Shown here: piece by piece, positions 27,789 through 33,198 of the stretch
Position numbering within the stretch: the stretch's first letter is position 1
Layout of the letters: every line of letters begins with the position of its first letter
IMG/VR virus record: IMGVR_UViG_3300025133_000384
Coordinates: 1 to 33,198 of that record
DNA: 33,198 nt
Reading direction: 5' to 3' (one strand)
From: a virus
The notes under the pieces: generated by a model
Told to the model about the DNA's origin: nothing
Databases searched by the model: none
What the model saw: only the letters and a program-made list of their open reading frames with translations
Program-made: the position numbers and the translations under genes

Positions 27789-30091
27789 TATCTCTTGTCC
27801 TTCAACATATCACGGATAATATTTAACTGCCTTTCCAGCGCATCCCAATCCCTTTCAGGTGCAGGTGCAACAGGTGCAGGTGCAACAGGTGCAGGTGCAA
27901 CAGGCGCAGGGGCAACAGGCGCAGGTGCAGGGCTGCTTGCGCGAGGTGAAGTGAATTTAGTTCCAGTGTAAGCACGGCGAGTAGGCGCACCACCGGCTTG
28001 GGCGGATTGGGTGCCAACAGGTGTCAGGCCAAGGACTTTAGCTTTTTTAGAAACGGAGTTAGTCATCATCCACTTAACTGTCTCTATTTGTGACTTGCTC
28101 GTAGAAGCCCATGTCTTCCAATCATACGGATCAGTAAATAAATTTTCCTGTATATATTTACGCTCCTCAAGAGTAAGCGGCCCACCGCCCGTTAACGGGA
28201 TACGCATCTTGCCCACAAGAGTAGCAATCATTGCCTTTGCCCTTGCCTTCTTCGGGCCGACCCACTCAACCTCCCCCTCTTTAGCCATTTCCATAAGGTC
28301 ATCCATCATTTCATTAACCTCATTGGATGTGGCAATTAAATCACGCATTTTAACAGCCTCTTCTTTTGAAGGAGCAATTCCCGTAAAGCCTGTGTTCGGC
28401 GTGAAGGTGATTGCAGCAACAGCGGCCCTCTCTGTCGCTGACAGTGTTGGAGGTGCAACAACCTGAAGGAACTTACCTTTGGTATCAAATAAGGCCGTAG
28501 CACCCGGAACACCCGGAACAGGCTGACTAATAATACCCGCTTCAGGATACAGCTTATCAAACATCTGCTGATACTCAGGTGTCATCTGACCACGCTGCTC
28601 AATGAACGCTTTCATGTGTGCAGCCTTACGGTCAACAGGTTCAGCAGGGATAGTCTCAGCAGGTATTTCGCGGGTAGTCGTTTCAGTCTCCACCAACGGC
28701 CCTGTCGCGTAGCCGCCTTCAGGCAGGCTGTAATCTGCCTCCTCGGTGACCTGCTTGGCGGAGTCCTCTAACTTTGGTTTAGCATTCAAATGATTCGCAA
28801 GTTTGCCTATCATCTCTTCAACCCCACGGCTATAATCAAGTGGGGCAATAACGCCTGCATCCTTTTTCAGAGCATCGAGCTTCTTCTGATGAGCGTTCTT
28901 AACAATATTGAGATTCTTTTTGGTGGAGGCGGCTATGTCTGGGTTATTAATGTACTTATTCGCATTATCAATTAAGCCCTGTAACTTCTTAACTTCAGGT
29001 TTGCTGTTAAACACTAACAGCTTAACATCCTGTTCAACTTTTCTCTTTTCCAACTTTTCAATAACACCATCAATCTCATTCCTTCGGGCAGCGTGTACGG
29101 CCAGCCGGTCGTCATGCACAGGCTTAACCTTTGCGTTATAGTAATCGAGCTTCTTGGCAATCTCGGCAGCCTCTGCTTCAGGTAATTCGACTATTGATCT
29201 TTCTGCCGCAACAGGATCAAAGTTCGATAGGTCGGGCGGTCGCTGTTGAGGGACTTCTGTAGGATCGCCAGCCCAGTACCTCTCCAGCTTATCAAATTCT
29301 TCAGGGCTAAACTTAGCGTCATCATAACCTATTGCGTCACGCTCGGTCACCGGATTAATCCCAGTTTCCTGCATGTGCCTCAACCGATCCATCTCTTCCT
29401 TGGTAGCTAACTCTGTTGTAGTCGTATCCTCAACCGTTCTTGCAGGTATTTGCGTTGGCTGTAAATTCTGACCTGCACCGTAAGATGATGCATACGCATC
29501 ACGCTGACCTTTCCTAAAGCGATGCTCCTCAATAGCCGCACGCTTGGAGTAATCGTCCAGCTTGGAATTATACATTTGCAGATTGGCAAGCAACCCTTTC
29601 TTCTGTGCAAGAGTCGCGTCATTAGAAAGGAATTTGTCTACCAGCTTCTTATCACCGGCTATCTCATAAAGCAGTTCAGTCTTCTGGCTGAAGGGTGAGG
29701 GTGTAGTAACAACGCTACCCGCGTCACCGCTGTCCCATGTTGCCATTGATTCATTTTGAGCAAGCCGACCCCCTTCTCTCATTTGACCAGTGAGTTCAGG
29801 GTTCACAGACGCGCCTTCAGGTAGCGGCCCTTCCTCGAAGGACTGGACAGGTTTATCACCCTCAAGAAATGTCTTTAACTCAATAGCCTTTTGCGCCTGA
29901 CCGTGGATCAATCCATCCACCGTCTCAGACTCTTCCTTGCGTGCAGCATACGATTTCAACGCATCACCAATTGTGTCGCCAACCCGCTCCAAACCCTTTT
30001 GCGTTTGAGCAGCCTGCTGCATTGCCGCACCCAAGAATCCACTCGGAAGTGGACTCACCCGTTGCCCTGTGTACTGCCCAAATATCGCCAT
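27788..30091 (-). CDS. Internal virion protein with coiled coils (767 aa)
   Basis: The N-terminal MAIFGQYTGQRVSPLPSGFLGAAMQQAAQ and a helical/coiled-coil body (VIEKLEKRKVEQDVKLL, NTDIAAS..., LIDNANKYINN) fit T7 gp15-type core proteins. The C-terminal third has a VAPAP repeat (27856-27930) followed by ERDWDALERQLNIIRDMLKDKR. Position between the 291-aa and 2369-aa proteins matches the internal-core order of T7-like podoviruses. No enzymatic motif is seen. Confidence 0.65.
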   Translation of the reverse strand: MAIFGQYTGQRVSPLPSGFLGAAMQQAAQTQKGLERVGDTIGDALKSYAARKEESETVDGLIHGQAQKAIELKTFLEGDKPVQSFEEGPLPEGASVNPELTGQMREGGRLAQNESMATWDSGDAGSVVTTPSPFSQKTELLYEIAGDKKLVDKFLSNDATLAQKKGLLANLQMYNSKLDDYSKRAAIEEHRFRKGQRDAYASSYGAGQNLQPTQIPARTVEDTTTTELATKEEMDRLRHMQETGINPVTERDAIGYDDAKFSPEEFDKLERYWAGDPTEVPQQRPPDLSNFDPVAAERSIVELPEAEAAEIAKKLDYYNAKVKPVHDDRLAVHAARRNEIDGVIEKLEKRKVEQDVKLLVFNSKPEVKKLQGLIDNANKYINNPDIAASTKKNLNIVKNAHQKKLDALKKDAGVIAPLDYSRGVEEMIGKLANHLNAKPKLEDSAKQVTEEADYSLPEGGYATGPLVETETTTREIPAETIPAEPVDRKAAHMKAFIEQRGQMTPEYQQMFDKLYPEAGIISQPVPGVPGATALFDTKGKFLQVVAPPTLSATERAAVAAITFTPNTGFTGIAPSKEEAVKMRDLIATSNEVNEMMDDLMEMAKEGEVEWVGPKKARAKAMIATLVGKMRIPLTGGGPLTLEERKYIQENLFTDPYDWKTWASTSKSQIETVKWMMTNSVSKKAKVLGLTPVGTQSAQAGGAPTRRAYTGTKFTSPRASSPAPAPVAPAPVAPAPVAPAPVAPAPERDWDALERQLNIIRDMLKDKR
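27856..27930. repeat. Five 15-bp tandem repeats encoding (VAPAP)n
   Basis: Five consecutive 15-bp units follow the form CAGGTGCAGGTGCAA: the first three (27856-27900) are identical, the last two differ by a few bases. On the coding strand they give a VAPAP linker before the C-terminal helix. The number of units could vary between relatives, since such tracts change by slippage. Confidence 0.9.
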
Positions 30092-30107
30092 AATAATTAT
30101 CTCCTAG

Positions 30108-30983
30108 TTAACCCATAAACGCTCCGCGACCAATCGATCCAAACATGCCCATCATACCGGTGCTAAACGCACTCTTGTTAGCCGCATTAGCCTGCGCCAC
30201 AGCAAGCTGCGTAGCCTGATTCCCAGCGTACAAATCTTGCGCCATTTGCGATTCTGGCTGGAAGATGCGTGGCCCCAATGCCTGACCCATCCCAAGACCT
30301 TGTTGGCCGTATCCACCCGCAGCACCAAACGCCTGACCTTGCCGACCCAGCACCTGCATAAACGGATCACCAACCATCTGCTGGCGTTGTCCAAGTAAAC
30401 TGCTCAGTGCAGCCTGCCGTTGTTGTTTAAGCTGGTTAGCCTGCAAGCCCTGCCAGTAAGCCTCTTCTGACGCTGAATACGGGCTGTAGGCCATTCCACG
30501 CGCTGTGGCAGCATTCCTATAACCCTGCTGTACTTCCCTCGCTAATGACGGGTCTAGCTTCGCCCCCAGTTTGTAATCAGAAATTGCACCCTCAAGCAAA
30601 GCATCACTCGCCTCACGTTTCAACGGATCAGCATCAAGGAACGCGCTGGTCGCGTCCTGACCCATAGACCGGACATCAGCTAAGTCCTGCATTCGTCGGT
30701 AACGGTTAGCACCAGCCTCCGTCTCAGATAAGCTCGGTGTAATGTAGTCGCGGTATAACGACAGCACTCCCGGCTGATCCTCTGTGCCGCGCATCGTGTC
30801 GGACAATGTCTGTAATTCAAGGTTAGTCCACTTCGGTCTTTGTGCCGCCTCAATGTCAGCCAACGGGCCTATGTCCGCAAACCTCCCTGTGCCGCTCATG
30901 GCCTCGGCCTGTGCGCGAAGTGTGCTGGCCATGTCATCCCCGTAATCCCTTGGAGCCGGTTGTTGAATCTTAGTGCTTCCCAT
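30108..30983 (-). CDS. Internal virion protein, Ala/Gln/Gly-rich (291 aa)
   Basis: The ATG at 30981-30983 (MGSTKIQQPAPRDYGDDMASTLRAQAEAM) overlaps the previous gene by 14 bases. A longer ORF begins at 31043 but has no ribosome binding site. The product is helical with ADIGPLADIEAAQ, SLAREVQQGYRNAATARGMAYS and a Gly/Gln-rich part (GQAFGAAGGYGQQGLGMGQAL) before FSTGMMGMFGSIGRGAFMG. This matches the first, small internal protein (gp14-like) of podovirus ejection machines. Confidence 0.65.
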   Translation of the reverse strand: MGSTKIQQPAPRDYGDDMASTLRAQAEAMSGTGRFADIGPLADIEAAQRPKWTNLELQTLSDTMRGTEDQPGVLSLYRDYITPSLSETEAGANRYRRMQDLADVRSMGQDATSAFLDADPLKREASDALLEGAISDYKLGAKLDPSLAREVQQGYRNAATARGMAYSPYSASEEAYWQGLQANQLKQQRQAALSSLLGQRQQMVGDPFMQVLGRQGQAFGAAGGYGQQGLGMGQALGPRIFQPESQMAQDLYAGNQATQLAVAQANAANKSAFSTGMMGMFGSIGRGAFMG

Positions 30984-31317
30984 TATTGTATACCTTCTTT
31001 TTAAACTTGTTCCACTCCCAAACGTGCCACCGCTCCTCGCCATCTCGCTGCCAAGAAACGAACTCCAGCTTCATCGGTGTCACCTTCAAAAACCTCTTCA
31101 TCGGGTTTAACCCTGCCGCCAACTGAACCACCCAACAGTTGTGATTGTTGCCCTCGAAGATCATGTCTTCCCCATCCCAAAAAGCCGTTCGCCCAAGCAC
31201 AAACTCTCCGGGCGATGACCACACATAGCCATTCTTCAAATACTCCCCAAGCACCACCTCGAACGGTATCGGTGAATGCTCCTCCTGCCATTTCTTTGCT
31301 GCCTGCCACGGTAACAT
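30970..31317 (-). CDS. Small virion-module protein (115 aa)
   Basis: The product (MLPWQAAKKWQEEHSPIPFEVVLGEYLKNGYVWSSPGEF, then FWDGEDMIFEGNNHNCWVVQLAAG and FLKVTPMKLEFVSWQRDGEERWHVWEWNKFKK) is rich in Trp and has a helical N-terminus. Similar small proteins occur in the tail/internal-protein segment of podoviruses, with unknown function. Start is TAATG-coupled to the fibre gene. Confidence 0.6.
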   Translation of the reverse strand: MLPWQAAKKWQEEHSPIPFEVVLGEYLKNGYVWSSPGEFVLGRTAFWDGEDMIFEGNNHNCWVVQLAAGLNPMKRFLKVTPMKLEFVSWQRDGEERWHVWEWNKFKKKVYNNGKH

Positions 31318-32432
31318 TATCCTATTATTCTAATAACCACTGCTCCTGCTACACCCACATTTCCGGGCTGAGAATTACCAGACCCGCTGGGGTCGTCACC
31401 GCCTGCTCCGTAAAATGCGGTGCTAATTAAACCAAAGTCGCCCAGCTCTTCGTCGATGCCGACGGCGGCCCAATTGGGTGCGGTGTGGGTTATCGCGGTG
31501 TAGCTGGTCGAAGTACCCTCGCCCGCCGCACCGGGGTCGCCGCCGGGGGAAGTTCCTCCTGTTCCACCACTTCCCTTCAGGTAGTAAGCAGAACTTGGAC
31601 CGCCAAAAGTTGTGTCTCCTCCGCCGCCTCCATTAAACCCGCCAGTCAGCCCACCGACACCTTGGCCTGCTGTTCCTGCTGCGCCGACCACGATTGCAAT
31701 TTCATCATCCTCAAGACCATCGCCCCCCAGCGTGCCGCTAACATCAATGTAGTCTGAGATTATACCTCCAAAACCGCCGGGGTCTTCCGCAGTAGACCCA
31801 CCACCCCCGCCGAATACCATGACATGGATTAAACTTACACCAGAAGGTCTAGTCCATGTTGTGTCGGCTCGGTAAACCGTGGTGCTAATCGTTGGAGGAG
31901 CATCAATCCACGAAGGGTTAGCCCCCGCACCGCCTGAAGATAAAAACTGACCGGATGTCCCGGCAGCGAGTCGGACATAGGAGGTTCCGTTGTGATACAG
32001 CACATCACCTTGTGCGTCTGAACCCATCTCAATCTTGGGGCCGGTAACTGCACCTGTTGCGAGCTTCGCGGTGGTCACTCCATCAGATGCGCCGGTTGAA
32101 TCAGCAATCATCGCAGTCTCGATTGAACTTGAAGCAATAGTTAACGCACCTGAACTACTTATAGTCGCATCACCACTGAGAGTCGCAGCGGTTGGTGTGC
32201 CTGCGTTTCCAACAATTAGCTGCCCTGTGGTGAGTGACTCCAGTTTTGAAACCTGAATAGCAGCCCCTGACTGAACGTGGATATTGGCTATTGAGTTGTT
32301 GGCAATCGACAACGATCCAACCGCCCCTGAGATGTCAACGGTTGGTGTGCCAAGTGCATTAAGTTTGCTGATTGTAATTGCTTCCCCTTCGCTAAGGAGA
32401 GTGCCGGGGGTTACTGTTGCTGATACGGCCAT
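31317..32432 (-). CDS. Glycine-rich tail fibre (371 aa)
   Basis: The N-terminal part has repeats of the type ...GTPTAATLSGDATISSSGALTIASSSI..., seen in collar/shaft regions. The C-terminal domain (about residues 210-371) has Gly runs (VFGGGGGS, GGGGGD, GTGGTSPGGDPG) between short aromatic segments, the pattern of adhesin-like or gp38/GRM receptor-binding tips. It follows the nozzle-like gene by nine bases. It is likely the host-recognition protein. Confidence 0.7.
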   Translation of the reverse strand: MAVSATVTPGTLLSEGEAITISKLNALGTPTVDISGAVGSLSIANNSIANIHVQSGAAIQVSKLESLTTGQLIVGNAGTPTAATLSGDATISSSGALTIASSSIETAMIADSTGASDGVTTAKLATGAVTGPKIEMGSDAQGDVLYHNGTSYVRLAAGTSGQFLSSGGAGANPSWIDAPPTISTTVYRADTTWTRPSGVSLIHVMVFGGGGGSTAEDPGGFGGIISDYIDVSGTLGGDGLEDDEIAIVVGAAGTAGQGVGGLTGGFNGGGGGDTTFGGPSSAYYLKGSGGTGGTSPGGDPGAAGEGTSTSYTAITHTAPNWAAVGIDEELGDFGLISTAFYGAGGDDPSGSGNSQPGNVGVAGAVVIRIIG

Positions 32433-32440
32433 AATAAGTC

Positions 32441-33198
32441 CTATGATTTAACGGTGATCGTGCGATCACCTTGGTTGCTTGTTAGATTTGCTTGGGTAAT
32501 TTCAATACGACCCTGCGAGTTGGTTAATTCTAGTTGTGTGTAACGACCTGTCTTTGGGGTCAACGCAAACGGCTCCATCGTCTGCTGCATACGGTCCAGC
32601 CGAACTCCGTTCGATCCAAGGGAGAAGCCACTGACGGATGCCTCCTGAAGTATCGGTTCATCTGCTTCTGAAACAATCGTGTCTCCCGCCTCGGTGAGGA
32701 TGGCATCCAAGTCTACGTCAAGCGTAACACTGTAGTCCTCACGATACGGGTTCGCAATATCGTCATCACGGTTACTCTGCTCAAATGGTAATGCGTCAAA
32801 TGGTCTATAGTAGTTAGTCCTGCTCTTCGTTCGGTCAGTGCAAAGTGTTTGAGACTCCTCTACTCCATCGCACTTCGCTTTGACAGTATACTTTGGATTC
32901 CAGACGCTGATGTTTAACGAGGCTGTGCGATATGTCTTATGGTCAACACCCGGCTGACCGTAGCCACGAGTTAGCAAGTAGCTACTAATCTCCTCATTAG
33001 ATAAACCATCCTCCTGGGTCAGGTCAGCAACATCGTCCCCTTCATAATTCTCCTCCACCAGATTAATAAATCCATCTGTACCGATGTAAAACAGGCGTTG
33101 TGCGTTGTTGTACTCTGCAATAAAGAACTCCTTGGGTTTGATCGCAGTGCCGTTGTCGTGACTAACCCATGTTTGGCTTAGGAAATCATAAACTAGCA
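32441..33198 (-). CDS. Tail nozzle/tubular protein B-like, C-terminal part (runs off right edge)
   Basis: The frame is open through 33198, so an apparent GTG at 33058 is not the true start. Visible sequence includes VYDFLSQTWVSHDNGTAIKPKEF and RLFYIGTDGFINLVEE, propeller-like blades as in T7 gp12 (tail tubular B), then a C-terminal domain (SVTLDVDLDAILTEAGDT, RLDRMQQTMEPFALTPKTGRYTQLELTNSQGRIEI). At least 252 residues are seen. Position before the fibre and internal proteins agrees with the nozzle role. Confidence 0.65.
   Translation of the reverse strand, partial: LVYDFLSQTWVSHDNGTAIKPKEFFIAEYNNAQRLFYIGTDGFINLVEENYEGDDVADLTQEDGLSNEEISSYLLTRGYGQPGVDHKTYRTASLNISVWNPKYTVKAKCDGVEESQTLCTDRTKSRTNYYRPFDALPFEQSNRDDDIANPYREDYSVTLDVDLDAILTEAGDTIVSEADEPILQEASVSGFSLGSNGVRLDRMQQTMEPFALTPKTGRYTQLELTNSQGRIEITQANLTSNQGDRTITVKS

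Overview
The window is a temperate, tightly packed double-stranded DNA phage genome (or nearly all of one). Every gene of appreciable size lies on the minus strand, so gene order is read from high to low coordinates. The virion genes look short-tailed (podovirus-like): a P22/T7-type portal, a DUF5309-type major capsid protein, a tail adaptor, a nozzle-like tail protein, fibres, and three successive internal/ejection proteins, one of 2369 residues. I cannot name the host. The ribosome binding sites are Shine-Dalgarno type, and the attachment site copies the 3' half of a bacterial tRNA-His gene.

Layout. (1) 33198-20019: nozzle-like protein (runs off the right edge), Gly-rich fibre, small virion protein, internal virion proteins (291, 767 and 2369 aa), a PD-(D/E)XK nuclease-like gene and a small gene. 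(2) 20018-19680: attP region with the 3' half of tRNA-His flanked by repeated integrase-arm-like sites. (3) 19672-17078: tyrosine integrase, an acidic mini-protein, a ribbon-helix-helix regulator with palindromic operators, and a transglycosylase-type lysin with an overlapping second frame. (4) 17093-11523: lysogeny/replication block with an excisionase-like HTH, resolvase-like nuclease, OB-like protein, RecB/Cas4-like exonuclease, a stand-alone DnaA domain IV, several small genes, and an initiator whose coding region contains iterons. (5) 11526-8247: small and large terminase with zinc-ribbon and small genes between. (6) 8247-6018: small accessory genes, including a four-gene cassette with near-identical junctions. 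(7) 5996-5780: an isolated rightward island with a tiny membrane-protein ORF and a bidirectional terminator. (8) 5611-1: scaffold, capsid, portal, adaptor and the start of a tail protein.

The tail module is split between the two window ends and attP lies inside the sequence with phage genes on both sides. This is therefore the free (circular or permuted) form and not an integrated prophage, and probably little is missing between position 1 and 33198. No polymerase, helicase or CI-like repressor is visible, so replication probably depends on host enzymes recruited by the initiator/DnaA-like proteins. Lysogeny control must lie with the RHH protein or an unrecognised gene.

Genome-wide themes: at least 19 gene junctions are 4-nt ATGA/GTGA overlaps; an AGGTGTA-led near-palindrome recurs upstream of four leftward units; and many real genes are shorter than 60 codons.
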